NCBI GenBank assembly: GCA_023212725.1
Contig: JALBYF010000010.1
Location: forward strand, 186,001 to 250,000
Source: Tranzscheliella williamsii
Taxonomy: Eukaryota > Basidiomycota > Ustilaginomycetes > Ustilaginales > Ustilaginaceae
DNA length: 64,000 bases
Reading direction: 5' to 3'
Numbering within the stretch: the first letter of the stretch is position 1; each line of letters starts with the position of its first letter. The position numbers and the translations under genes were made by a program. The notes beneath the pieces were generated by a model. The model saw only the letters and a list, made by a program, of their open reading frames with translations, was not told the origin of the DNA and did no database searches. Positions 31,964-41,581 of this stretch are shown here, one piece after another.

Positions 31964-32060
31964 ATCGCCAGAGGACGCGACTCGAAGCTTTGCAGCGCTG
32001 CTCAACGTCGGGATGCGCCGTTTCCAAGAGCGGAAGAGTGCCGAACTGAGCTTCTACGCA

Positions 32061-32215
32061 GCGCCGATGTGCTTGTCCAAAAAGGCACCGATGTGACCGT
32101 CTACAGTACAACGTGCCGATGTGATGGTCTACAAGGCGCCGATGTGATAATCTACGAGGCGTCGATGTGACCGTCCAGTGTGCGCAGAAGCGGCCGTGTA
32201 GGATGTGCCGATGTG
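32061..32215. repeat. Degenerate ~23-bp tandem repeat with CCGATGTGA core
   Basis: The core CGATGTG begins at 32065, 32089, 32117, 32140, 32163 and 32209. The gaps are 24, 28, 23, 23 and 46 bp, so near-multiples of 23. Copies resemble GCGCCGATGTGATxGTCTAC. The array sits just upstream of the ligase leader. It is a minisatellite or a cluster of binding sites; units are too short and too diverged for CRISPR. Confidence 0.7.
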
Positions 32216-32580
32216 GACGACGGCGTGTGACAGGCAAGCACAAGCAGCAGGACTGAGCCACCAGCAACACTGAGCGAAATGCAAGACTGGGCGAGCCAAG
32301 ACTGGGTAAAGTGAGAGTGGCCTGTGGGGCATATACGACCTTTCCTCATTCCCCCCTTCACGTTCACCCAAAATGTGCTTTACGCCAGACGCGCCTTGGA
32401 CGCGTGCTCCCTTTTCTTCCAACTAATCAGACTGCATCCCTTTCGCCGCCTTGCCCCTCCTTCTCCTTCCTCGTCCTCGTCCTCGTCCTCCTCAACCGTC
32501 GCTTTCGATGAACACCACCTCCAACAGCCCCAGCATGCGCTCCGCTGTTCTACCCACTTGTCACAGCTCAAAAATGGAAG

Positions 32581-32587
32581 AAAAAAA
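32581..32587 (-). terminator. RNA polymerase III T-tract for the tRNA gene
   Basis: Seven consecutive A on the plus strand give T7 on the tRNA strand, 14 bp past the tRNA 3' end. This is a standard Pol III terminator. Confidence 0.75.
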
Positions 32588-32601
32588 GCGATTTAACAAA
32601 A

Positions 32602-32718
32602 CGACACTAACAGGACTTGAACCTGTGCTCCCAGAGGGAATGGCATATTTTGGTGAGTAGAATAATACTCTAGAATCAGGATTCTAGTGCCACGCGATAA
32701 CCACTCCGCCATAGTGCC
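32602..32718 (-). tRNA. tRNA-Ser (anticodon AGA) with 35-nt intron
   Basis: Acceptor GGCACTA pairs with TAGTGTC, and the discriminator is G as expected for serine. D-stem GCG/CGC encloses AGTGGTTAT. The anticodon stem TGGCA/TGCCA carries the loop CTAGAAA (anticodon AGA) once the intron at 32647-32681 is removed. That intron lies between positions 37 and 38, the canonical site. A long type II variable arm (TCCC-TCT-GGGA) and the T-arm ACAGG-TTCAAGT-CCTGT complete the cloverleaf. The intron contains GATTCTAG, which can pair with the CTAGAATC spanning the anticodon and exon junction, as in other intron-bearing pre-tRNAs. The mature tRNA has 82 nt before CCA. Confidence 0.95.
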
Positions 32719-34323
32719 TTTGATGGAATCGGGCGACTTGTTTGCCAACATATCCTGTAGACGTGGTTCTGTTGTTGGATTAGATGCGTTTCGTTGTTAT
32801 CCATCGTGCTTGTTGCGGGTTCGTGGTCCGAGCCCTGCCTGTCCGTGTCTCCCAATCCAGTCGCCGCTCAGACATCATGACTCGAGCCCACTCGCTTCAT
32901 CGCATGGACCTCGTGGGCGGGCCGTTGCCGATCCCTGGCTTATCAGCTACAAGGAAGCAAAAAAGTTAGGTTGTTAGTCCTCAGTCCTCGTGCAGACGGG
33001 CTACCGACACGGTTTTGGCGAGCGAAAAAGAAGTCGGACTACAAAACAGCAGCAACAGCGTGCAACGGCCCGCAGCAACATAACTAGCGGATCTCCAGAC
33101 GCATATAGTAAGTACGTGCGCGATATTGATATTGAGTTCCGTCCTTGTTAGTCCTACCTCTGCATTTGATACTGCTTCTTTTTGGGGGACGGCGCGTCGG
33201 TAAAGACGAAAAATCAGATCGAGCCAAAGGACGGAAAAGGGAAGGCGGGGATGAGATCAGATCTGGTTATTCAAAAGAGGTCTGCTCAATCTTAGTAACT
33301 AATCCATAGCTGGAAATTCAGAGGTTACCTGAATAAGGAAAAGCTCAGCGACAGACGCTGTGGAAGGCTTCACGCCGAGAACCGACGCTGCGCTCCTTCT
33401 ATTCACGTTGGCTGGGCGGCACTAGATAACTCAAAAGCCTACCGCTGCGCCCATTGTGAATGGCCCCGGCTCGGCCGCTATTCACAGACGCGAAGCAGGG
33501 ACCAGCTCTCACGGCCAGCCATTGCTCATCGCTCCTCCTCCTCCTCCTCCTCCTTCCTCCTCCTCCTCCTTTTTCCCCCTAGTCACTTGATCCCGTCTCT
33601 CGTTCGTTCGCTTCCTCAGCAGCTCAACAGCAACAGCAGGTCGTGTCGATTGCGTCTCATTCCCCCGGTCGCCTTCCGACCTGGCTTCTTCCGGCCGCGT
33701 GGTTCCTCTTTGGTACTGCTTGGGTCAGGCACGGCTTACCCTACTCGCAGGCGGTTCTCTGCTCTAACCTTCCGTGGAACCCGGCAAGACTTGTTTTCGC
33801 ATTTGCGTATCGCAAAATCGCCGCCTTTCATCCGACTCATCTTCTTTCGTGTCCTTTTTATGCCGACATTTCTACCTCGCTCTGCATTGGCTGTTTTCTC
33901 GTCCATTGACAGAGACCCAAGTGAGCACTCCTGAAAAGAACCCTCCTCTCTGTCGAGCAACACCCTACGCTGTTCTTCCCACCTCGTTGCTCCGTACATC
34001 GGTCAAGGCCTCAGTCACCGCATCCAACTCCATTGTCTTTGCAGTCTGGGTTGCCTTCCCCCCATTGCTCCGACCATCTCGATTTCGCGACGCTCCGCTC
34101 CATCAGCCGCATTGATTGGTTGGGCGACAACCACCTTGCAGATCTCACAAAGATCGACTTCTAGGACTGGACACCATCCTCATGCCGCCCTCCCACCTTT
34201 TCCCCTCCTAGTTCTTTCATTTCCAGCACCGTCTATATTTTGCTGCCGCCCTTCCCTTCGCCCTCCGTCCAAAAAGATCAAGGCGCCATCTAGTAGCGGG
34301 CTACACTAGGCAGCTGCTGCAAC
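32719..34323. other. Long leader/promoter region of the KIN1-type kinase
   Basis: About 1.6 kb with no protein gene. It becomes strongly pyrimidine-rich towards the kinase ATG, including a CTC trinucleotide run (33532-33570). A long pyrimidine-rich 5' UTR is likely; a 5' UTR intron is possible but I cannot place one. Confidence 0.5.
33532..33570. repeat. (CTC)n microsatellite
   Basis: A run of CTC/CCT trinucleotides with one interruption lies about 0.75 kb upstream of the kinase ATG, within the presumed 5' UTR or promoter. Confidence 0.8.
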
Positions 34324-37300
34324 ATGCATCCCAAGCAGTCCAGCGGACCAGGTTCTACCGATGCTATGGATTATTACGACCGGATGCACACTCCAAAAGA
34401 CGAAGTCGACATGTCAGACGCTTTTGGTGCCGCTCCGCCATTGAGCAACAACGCCACTGCAGTGGACCAGCTCCCTTCTCTCACAAGTGTGCCAGAAGAC
34501 TGCCAGCTTGACACCGACAGCATACAATCCACGAAAATATCCACCTCATCGCAGTCTGCGACCGCGAGCCCCCATCCTTCGAGCAGGATGGTCCCCTCTT
34601 CAAGACGGCTCGAAGATGAGCCTGTTTCCTATGGTCTTGTCCAACCGGGTGGTAGACCCTACGCTTCCGCGAAATCTTCCGACAAAACCAAACCTTTACC
34701 AGGGCTCCCCGGCATGTTGACCAATGCCGAGCATTCTCACCTACCGGCGTCGAATACATCTCCGCCGGCGACCCTCCCAAACCAGCTTCAACCGGCGGAA
34801 GGCGTCCTAGATGTACAATCGCTAGCCTCGACACTTCATAATGTGCTCGACCTCCCTCCGCAGCACATTCCTCGGCCCATCCCTAACCACGTTTCCACAG
34901 ATTCCACTTCGCGGCAGCACACGCCTCCCAAGCAGCGCGCCGACGAACTCGTGCGACTCGATGCTTTGCAGATGCCCATGGACCCCTCCGTGGGTCCCAT
35001 GTCTCCACCCGATCCAGACCCACTCAGGTCCATGGTGGACAGCAATCGCAGCAGCATCGACGACATTCGACGCAATCACGCCGCGCGAGCTGCTCGAAGT
35101 AATGCAACCACTTCCCCTTCCCCAAAGCATGCTGGCAGCGCCTCCACTACTGACCGGGACATGGACACCTCTACTCCTACCCTTGGCCATACTCCATTCC
35201 ATACCGATGCCTCGCCTAGCTCCGCTGCTGCCGCAGCATACGCCAGCAGACACCGACGCGGTGTCGGCTCAGAGCCACCCAGGCCCTCTAGCGTGCTGGA
35301 GACACGCTCCTCCCGCATCGAGGCTGCTCAGCGCCAGCAACAGGCTAGGGTCGAGGAAGGAAGCAGCGATACTTTCGAGCCAAATGACACGTTCAGCTCT
35401 TCTCGCGACACCAACGTCGACCGCAGCTCGCAGCAACAACTCCAGATGCGCGCTGCACAGGAAAAAGAGATCGAACGCGAGAAAGAGCGTCAGCAGCGGG
35501 AAAAGGACAAGCAGCGCGAACGCGAGAAGGAGAAGGAGCGCGAGCGTGAAAAGGAGCGCGAACGCAGAAGCAGGCGCATGTTGGGCGACTATGCTTTGGG
35601 CAAGACGTTGGGTGCGGGTAGCATGGGCAAGGTCAAGTTGGGGGTCAAGATGGGCAATGGAGAAAAAGTTGCGATCAAGATCATTCCGCGACATACTTCC
35701 ATGGCTGCTGCTCAGTCGCAACGACCGACTGTTGATGAGAACGGCAAACAGCATCCGCCGCCTCCGCCCGCCACCGCCTCCTTCCTCGCCAAAGCTGCCG
35801 CCAAGGACCAGTCCAAGGAGATCCGCACCATCCGCGAAGGATCCCTGCAGCTTCTCCTCCATCACCCCTACGTCTGCGGCATGCGAGAGATGATTATCCA
35901 TCCCAACCACTACTACATGGTCTTCGAATACGTCAACGGAGGCCAGATGCTCGACTATATTATCAGTCATGGCAGATTACGCGAGCGGAGTGCTCGCAAA
36001 TTTGCCCGCCAGATTGGCAGCGCTCTCGAGTATTGCCACAGGAACAGCATTGTTCATAGGGATTTGAAGATTGAGAACATCCTTATTTCCAAGACGGGCA
36101 ACATCAAGATCATCGATTTCGGCCTCAGCAATCTCTTTTCGCCTCACTCGCACCTCTCTACCTTCTGTGGCTCGCTCTACTTTGCCGCACCGGAACTGCT
36201 GAACGCCAAAGTTTACATTGGCCCGGAGGTCGACGTCTGGTCGTTCGGCATCGTTCTCTACGTGCTCGTCTGCGGCAAAGTCCCGTTTGATGACCAGAGT
36301 ATGCCAGCTCTGCATGCCAAGATCAAAAGAGGCCAGGTGGAGTACCCCGCATGGCTGAGCGGAGAATGCAAGCATATCCTTTCCAGGATGCTCGTCACCA
36401 ATCCTGCCACCCGAGCCACACTTCCCGAGATCTTGGCTCATCCCTGGATGGTCAAGGGCTATGAGGGCGTTCCGGACGCGCACCTGACCGATCGGATCCC
36501 TCTCCGGCCAAACAACCTTGACCCAGAGGTAATCCAGGCCATGACCGGATTCGAGTTTGGAACTCCCGAGATGATCGAGACCAAGTTGGTAGACGTGCTT
36601 ACCAGCGAGCCCTACGTGGCTGCGCTGCAGCAATGGGAGCTCAAGAATCTGCCAGCCCAGTTCAACGGCCTTAGCACAGCCGCGCACAGCAGCGCCTCGT
36701 CCGTCGATGCCTCCTCTGGTGGTCTCAACAGACCCTCGACCCGGGGCAGCATCTCGGCAACCAACAGCTCAGATACTGTCAAATCGAAGAACGGCACACG
36801 TCGATTTTCCGGCATGGAGTTCTATCGGAAGAAGCTCTCCGGTAATCCACTGGCAGCAGCTTTTGGCAGCAAGGACGACTCGGGCCTCAACACGTCCACC
36901 GGCAGCTTCGGCAACGGCGCCGGGCCCGCGTCCGGTGTGTCTGCTGGCAAGGAACCTCCTGATCCGACGAGAGGATTCCATCCTCTCATCTCTATCTATT
37001 TCTTGGTCAAAGAAAAAATGGAGCGCGAGAGACTGTATGGTCACTCGTTCTTCGCTTCTTCGAATCTGTCCTTGAACGGACCCCCGGCGCCTCCGGGCGG
37101 AGCCATGGGCGGTATCGTTGGGACGACGCCCTCTGGGGCTATGCCTACTGCGGCTGACATACCTCAGGAAGCGTTGCGAGTGCCTGAAGTACCGCACGTT
37201 TCCAACCGAGCCTACGATCCCAGTCGGCAGGAGGCGGCCTTTGCGGTGCCATCGGCGCCCAGACCTGCTGCCGCTGTGGGCCTGTCGTCTACTACGCCTG

Positions 37301-39378
37301 TCTTTGAGTCGCGAGAAAAGTCTCGGCCAATGGCCGTCATGGCAGGTCCTCCACGAGCACGAGCCAATGCTGAAGAGATTGAAGCGGCGCTGAGGGAGAA
37401 AGGTTTGCCCACGCCTCACGAAGTGCCTTCGACGGCCAATCCCGCTAGTCCCGGCAAGAGACAGTCGTACTCGGTTGCAAACAGCCCTAGCGCAGGCGGT
37501 GCATCCAGCCAGCGCCATTCGATGATGATGCCGGATACCAGCCTGGCCTTTGCGAACAATCACAAGAGGAGCATCAGCCTGACCACGAAACGGCCGTCAA
37601 ACACCGGCACGAGCCGAACGTCAACAGCCATGGACGAGCGACCCAGCGCAACAGTATCAGCCTATGCGACAGGCGCGATGGACGCCCGCGATGCTTCCGT
37701 GGCGACACCAACCCGTGCCGATCGTCGCCAGTCTCAATTGATCACCGCTATGGACTCTGAAGTTGGCTCTTCGCCTGCATCGCCGACTCCCAACAACAGT
37801 GCCGCGCTGGGCTACGGCGCCAGTCTAGCCCGCCGTTTCAGCTCGTTCATGGGACGTTCGCCATCGCAGCCGCTGGACGCTGAGGCGAGGGAGCGCAAGA
37901 AGCAAAGTAGAATGAGTACAGGTGGATTGCTCGGCACAGCCCCTCAACGACAGGGCAGCGCCCAAATCGCTTTGAGCGAAGTGGAAGAGAATGCCCCGCA
38001 TACTGCCGACAATACTGCCGACTTCGACGAGCCGGAGGAAATGCTCAGCAGCCAGGCCGAAACAGCGGAGGCGGCTACGCCTGTTACTGTCCGACGTTCG
38101 GGCACGCTTGGCGACATACCCGTTTCGCGGGTCAACGGGCGCGGCGGACGGGAATCACACGTGGCCCATGGCTCGGTGGGTCGCGTTGCGGGCCTCTCCA
38201 TGTCGCCCAAGTCCGACCCTCGTCCCACGCGACGGCCCAGCACTGGCATGTCGTTGTCTGCCAGCACGCCTTTCAGCATGTTTGCCAGCGGAAGCAGCAA
38301 AGCAAGTGGCCAGCAGGATAGCCAACAGCAACAGCAACATACCATCACATCCGGCCCTCTGGGCGTTGCCGGGTGGTACGGTCCGTCTACACCTGGCCAG
38401 GCCGAGGTTTTGCCCAACTTGACGACGCGCCGACGCCTGGGTGGCGGCGGTAGCGGTGAGCCTCACGTGGGCGAAGTGGCGGAGAGCAGCTCGAAGCCGG
38501 TCTTCCTCAAAGGGCTATTCAGTGTCCAGACGACCAGCACCAAACCAAGAACAGCGATCCATGCGTCGCTGGTCAAGGTTCTAGACCGCATCGGAGTGCA
38601 GTACCGAGAAATCCGGGGCGGTTACGAATGTGTCCACCTGCCCAGCCTCGACTTTTCGGGCCCCAATACGCTCGGGAGGGGCAACGCGAGGATTCCGCTC
38701 GAAATGATGGCGGCTGTGGCCGCGGCCGGGGGTGCCTCTACGTCGACAGGGGCTGTGGAGCAAGAGAAAGTAGCCGAGCTGGATGAGCAGAATCGGCAGC
38801 CGAAGCGCAAGCAGAGCCGGCTCTCCTTTGTCTCTGGTCGGGCAAAGGACAAAGAACGGGCGGGCAGACGAGACGGCTCGATCACAGAGAGCATCGCCTC
38901 GACCTCGGCTGGCGGCACAGCGCCGGACACTGCACGCAGCCGGACCTCTTCGCTGGCCAGCGGACCTGGACTGGAGGCAGCCCTGGTCGCCGATGCCATC
39001 TTGTCGCCGCAGATGCCGCCCAAGACGCCTTCGAAGCCTTCGCTACTGGCAAAGTCGCCGCGGCAGCGAAGCGACTCGATGGGCGCCAGCTCCGCGCTCG
39101 GGCCGCTGGGCTCGCGGGACTCGAACCTGATACTCGATCCTGCGGCAGCTGGCGGCGAAGCGCAGTCGCCGCCCGCCGTCTCTGCGCCCACGCCTGCCGT
39201 GCTCGCCAAGACGATGAACCCGTCGCAGGCAACCGAACTGGCGGTCCGCTTCGAGATCTTTGTCGTCAAGGTACCCCTCCTGCTCGGCGTCAACGGCCTG
39301 CAATTCCGCCGCGTCGGCGGCAACCCGTGGCAGTACCAGATGCTCGCCAAAAGGATTTTGCAGGAGCTCAAGCTGTGA
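34324..39378 (+). CDS. KIN1: Serine/threonine kinase of the KIN1/KIN2 (PAR-1/MARK) family with KA1 domain
   Basis: 1684 residues, intronless. The kinase domain (about 421-717) has the glycine loop [12 protein letters not shown], Lys452 (VAIKII), HRD at 578-580, DFG at 598-600 and activation segment [16 protein letters not shown] Pro/Ala-rich insert sits between the beta-3 lysine and the RTIREGSL helix, as in yeast Kin1/Kin2. The last ~45 residues ([37 protein letters not shown]) form a KA1 membrane-binding domain. Yeast Kin1/Kin2 act in polarised exocytosis and ER-stress signalling. A Glu/Arg/Lys-rich predicted coiled coil (about 378-418) lies directly before the kinase domain. The ~900-residue middle is Ser-rich and probably regulatory. 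Confidence 0.95.
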   Translation: MHPKQSSGPGSTDAMDYYDRMHTPKDEVDMSDAFGAAPPLSNNATAVDQLPSLTSVPEDCQLDTDSIQSTKISTSSQSATASPHPSSRMVPSSRRLEDEPVSYGLVQPGGRPYASAKSSDKTKPLPGLPGMLTNAEHSHLPASNTSPPATLPNQLQPAEGVLDVQSLASTLHNVLDLPPQHIPRPIPNHVSTDSTSRQHTPPKQRADELVRLDALQMPMDPSVGPMSPPDPDPLRSMVDSNRSSIDDIRRNHAARAARSNATTSPSPKHAGSASTTDRDMDTSTPTLGHTPFHTDASPSSAAAAAYASRHRRGVGSEPPRPSSVLETRSSRIEAAQRQQQARVEEGSSDTFEPNDTFSSSRDTNVDRSSQQQLQMRAAQEKEIEREKERQQREKDKQREREKEKEREREKERERRSRRMLGDYALGKTLGAGSMGKVKLGVKMGNGEKVAIKIIPRHTSMAAAQSQRPTVDENGKQHPPPPPATASFLAKAAAKDQSKEIRTIREGSLQLLLHHPYVCGMREMIIHPNHYYMVFEYVNGGQMLDYIISHGRLRERSARKFARQIGSALEYCHRNSIVHRDLKIENILISKTGNIKIIDFGLSNLFSPHSHLSTFCGSLYFAAPELLNAKVYIGPEVDVWSFGIVLYVLVCGKVPFDDQSMPALHAKIKRGQVEYPAWLSGECKHILSRMLVTNPATRATLPEILAHPWMVKGYEGVPDAHLTDRIPLRPNNLDPEVIQAMTGFEFGTPEMIETKLVDVLTSEPYVAALQQWELKNLPAQFNGLSTAAHSSASSVDASSGGLNRPSTRGSISATNSSDTVKSKNGTRRFSGMEFYRKKLSGNPLAAAFGSKDDSGLNTSTGSFGNGAGPASGVSAGKEPPDPTRGFHPLISIYFLVKEKMERERLYGHSFFASSNLSLNGPPAPPGGAMGGIVGTTPSGAMPTAADIPQEALRVPEVPHVSNRAYDPSRQEAAFAVPSAPRPAAAVGLSSTTPVFESREKSRPMAVMAGPPRARANAEEIEAALREKGLPTPHEVPSTANPASPGKRQSYSVANSPSAGGASSQRHSMMMPDTSLAFANNHKRSISLTTKRPSNTGTSRTSTAMDERPSATVSAYATGAMDARDASVATPTRADRRQSQLITAMDSEVGSSPASPTPNNSAALGYGASLARRFSSFMGRSPSQPLDAEARERKKQSRMSTGGLLGTAPQRQGSAQIALSEVEENAPHTADNTADFDEPEEMLSSQAETAEAATPVTVRRSGTLGDIPVSRVNGRGGRESHVAHGSVGRVAGLSMSPKSDPRPTRRPSTGMSLSASTPFSMFASGSSKASGQQDSQQQQQHTITSGPLGVAGWYGPSTPGQAEVLPNLTTRRRLGGGGSGEPHVGEVAESSSKPVFLKGLFSVQTTSTKPRTAIHASLVKVLDRIGVQYREIRGGYECVHLPSLDFSGPNTLGRGNARIPLEMMAAVAAAGGASTSTGAVEQEKVAELDEQNRQPKRKQSRLSFVSGRAKDKERAGRRDGSITESIASTSAGGTAPDTARSRTSSLASGPGLEAALVADAILSPQMPPKTPSKPSLLAKSPRQRSDSMGASSALGPLGSRDSNLILDPAAAGGEAQSPPAVSAPTPAVLAKTMNPSQATELAVRFEIFVVKVPLLLGVNGLQFRRVGGNPWQYQMLAKRILQELKL

Positions 39379-39402
39379 GCTCCCCACTTTTCCCCACTGT
39401 TC

Positions 39403-39429
39403 GCATAGCTTGCATAGCTTGCATAGTCC
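39403..39429. repeat. 9-bp tandem repeat GCATAGCTT
   Basis: Two exact copies and a third partial copy (GCATAGTCC) lie 25 bp past the kinase stop codon, within its likely 3' UTR. Confidence 0.7.
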
Positions 39430-39620
39430 TTCCTCTGGTTTTGTACCCTTATGACCTTAACGACGGCCCGCATCTGCCGAGGCCCTTCCACGCCATCCCA
39501 TCGCAATGCTATGGAATCGCCCAGGTTGAAACTCCTTGTGCAGTCAGTCATAAGTGTGAGTTACAGTGCTCAACCGGACGACAAGCTAAAGTCGTGAGTT
39601 ACATTGGTAAGCAAGCGGTA

Positions 39621-39644
39621 CAGTCGCAGTCGCAGTCACAGTCA
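39621..39644. repeat. Hexanucleotide repeat CAGTCG/CAGTCA
   Basis: Four consecutive hexamers: two CAGTCG followed by two CAGTCA. Confidence 0.75.
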
Positions 39645-39885
39645 CCGCCATGGGCGAGGGTGATATACACGGTAGGAGCGTGAAGGTGGTAAGGCTATGC
39701 GATGTTAGATCGTAACGCTGGGCCGGGGTAGATGCCGGCGGCGTGCAGTGTGAGGCGCGGAAGTGCTGAGCATTGAGCCTCTTGACGCTCCATCACCACG
39801 GTTGATTGTGACGCTATCACTGCCGACGAGTAGCCCATCGACGTCACGAAGGGGATGGCTGTCTAAGCGGGACGGATACGACGAA

Positions 39886-41418
39886 ATGTTGCGCAGGCTG
39901 GGTGGGGAAGGGGTGGTGCGGAGGGTGCCGCGGCTGGTGTTGGCGGGGGCGGGGATAGCTGGGCGGGGTATTGCGACGGGAGGGCGCGGGGGGGCTGGCG
40001 GGGGCGAGCGGGGTTGGGAGCGGCCGGTGTTGGCGGCGGTGCCGGCGGTGAGTCCGCGCGCGCTGGTCAAGTATCTCGACGGGTACGTGGTCGGGCAGGA
40101 GCGCGCCAAGAAAGCGCTCGCCGTCGGCGTGTGGAATCACTACCTGCGCGTAGCGAGCAACGAGCGCGCCGCTGCCGCCGAGCACGCGCACGACCCGGAC
40201 GAAAAGTGGCACCCCGTCCACCCACTCCCCACCTCGCCTGCCGCGGATGCATCGCCCGCGCCGCGCTCCGCCTCGCCGTCCTTGTCGCCAAACACGCCCG
40301 CCGAGACGAACCACCACACGGATGCAGCACGACCGCCGGCCGCACTACCGTTCTTCGAAAAGTCGAATATGCTGCTGTTGGGGCCGTCGGGGAGCGGCAA
40401 GACGCTGCTGGTGCGGACACTGGCGCGGGCGCTGGAGGTGCCGTTCGTGCACGTGGATGCGACGCCGCTGACGATGGCGGGGTATGTGGGCGAGGATGTA
40501 GATTCGATCGTGCAGCGGCTGCTGGTGGCGAGCGCGGGCGATGTGGCGCGGGCGCAGCGCGGCATTGTTTTTCTGGACGAGGTGGATAAACTGCGGCGGA
40601 CGGGGGGTGCAGGGAGGGATGTGGGGGGGGAGGGGGTGCAGCAGGGGCTGCTGCGGTTGTTGGAGGGGGCGATGGTGGCGGTTGTGGAGCGGGGGGGCGC
40701 GGCGCGCGCCGGTGCGGCCGAGGCGGGCGCCGCGCACGACCGCAGCGCCGAGCGGCGGACGATGGTGGATACCTCGTCGGTGCTGTTTGTGCTCAGCGGT
40801 GCGTTTGTCGGCATCGAGGAGGTGGTGCGGGCGCGGCTGGGGGGTGCGGCCGCCGCGCTGACTGCCGCCGAGCTGCGCGCACACGTCGGCCCGCGCGACC
40901 TGGAGCAGTACGGACTGATCCCCGAGCTGGTGGGCCGCCTGCCAGTCACCGTCGTCCTCACCGCTCTCGACCACCGCAACCTGGTCCGCGTCCTCACCGA
41001 ACCGCGCAACAGCCTCCTCGCCCAAGCCACCGCCCTCTTCCGCGCAGCCGGCATCCGCCTCCACGTCACCCCCGCCGCCATCGACCAGATCGCACACCAA
41101 GCCCTAGCCACCGGCACCGCAGGCGCTCGCGCCCTCCGCCGCATCCTCGAAACCTCCCTCCTCGACGCAGCCTACACTGCATACGCTAGCCCCTCGGTCC
41201 GCTACATCGTCCTCGACGCCGCGGCCGTCCGCGGCGCCCCCGTCCACCTCTTCTCCCGCGGCCAGCGCGCCGACTTCCTCGCCCGCTGCCACGACCCTCC
41301 CCCTCCCCACGCCACCCATCCCACCCGCTCCCGCCCAGCCCGCCGCAAGGCCCGCAGACACATTCGTGCCCGCCTCCGCTCCACCAACCGCCTGGTCGAC
41401 CCGGTCATCTATCTCTGA
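39886..41418 (+). CDS. MCX1: Mitochondrial ClpX-type AAA+ unfoldase
   Basis: 510 residues from the ATG at 39886 (context CGAAATG). The frame is open upstream only from a GTG. The N-terminus MLRRLGGEGVVRRVPRLVLA is Arg-rich without acids, a good matrix presequence. The AAA+ core has YVVGQERAKKALAV, Walker A GPSGSGKT at 166-173, Walker B GIVFLDEVDK at 226-235, and QYGLIPELVGRLPV, then a sensor-2 GARALRRILE. The zinc-binding N-domain of bacterial ClpX is missing. The IGF ClpP-docking loop is also absent: the segment after GAFVGIEEVV is only a short Ala-rich linker. This fits an unfoldase acting without ClpP, like yeast Mcx1, which helps activate ALA synthase in heme synthesis. The tail is basic. 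Confidence 0.92.
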   Translation: MLRRLGGEGVVRRVPRLVLAGAGIAGRGIATGGRGGAGGGERGWERPVLAAVPAVSPRALVKYLDGYVVGQERAKKALAVGVWNHYLRVASNERAAAAEHAHDPDEKWHPVHPLPTSPAADASPAPRSASPSLSPNTPAETNHHTDAARPPAALPFFEKSNMLLLGPSGSGKTLLVRTLARALEVPFVHVDATPLTMAGYVGEDVDSIVQRLLVASAGDVARAQRGIVFLDEVDKLRRTGGAGRDVGGEGVQQGLLRLLEGAMVAVVERGGAARAGAAEAGAAHDRSAERRTMVDTSSVLFVLSGAFVGIEEVVRARLGGAAAALTAAELRAHVGPRDLEQYGLIPELVGRLPVTVVLTALDHRNLVRVLTEPRNSLLAQATALFRAAGIRLHVTPAAIDQIAHQALATGTAGARALRRILETSLLDAAYTAYASPSVRYIVLDAAAVRGAPVHLFSRGQRADFLARCHDPPPPHATHPTRSRPARRKARRHIRARLRSTNRLVDPVIYL

Positions 41419-41581
41419 CCCCGCATCCACACCCACAAGCCCACCCACCGCGGCGGCATCGTGATCTACATTCCATTGCAACAGTACCAACCGGCTTGTA
41501 TTTCGACAGAAACGGAGGAGCGATCCACACAGCGAGACCGCAGAAGGCGAGATTCACAACGGCACGGCGAGCAAAGGCAGA

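Larger units (their letters stand above)
31964..32601. promoter_or_regulatory. DNA ligase I upstream region
   Basis: About 640 bp between the ligase ATG and the tRNA gene. From 31964 to 32053 the ligase frame stays open (TAG at 32054-32056 on the minus strand). A 23-bp repeat array follows at 32061-32215, then pyrimidine-rich DNA with a CTCGTC run near 32467-32491. Confidence 0.55.
39379..39885. other. Intergenic spacer KIN1 / MCX1
   Basis: 507 bp holding the kinase 3' UTR and the MCX1 promoter, both genes on the plus strand. It carries two short tandem repeats and a TGTTAGA heptamer at 39703-39709. The MCX1 frame is open up to a GTG at 39763, but no ATG occurs before 39886. Confidence 0.55.

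Noticed and set aside
32061..32215. Evenly spaced repeats suggesting a CRISPR-like array
   Set aside because: The units are ~10 bp cores in 23-bp diverged repeats in a eukaryotic genome, so a minisatellite or binding-site cluster.
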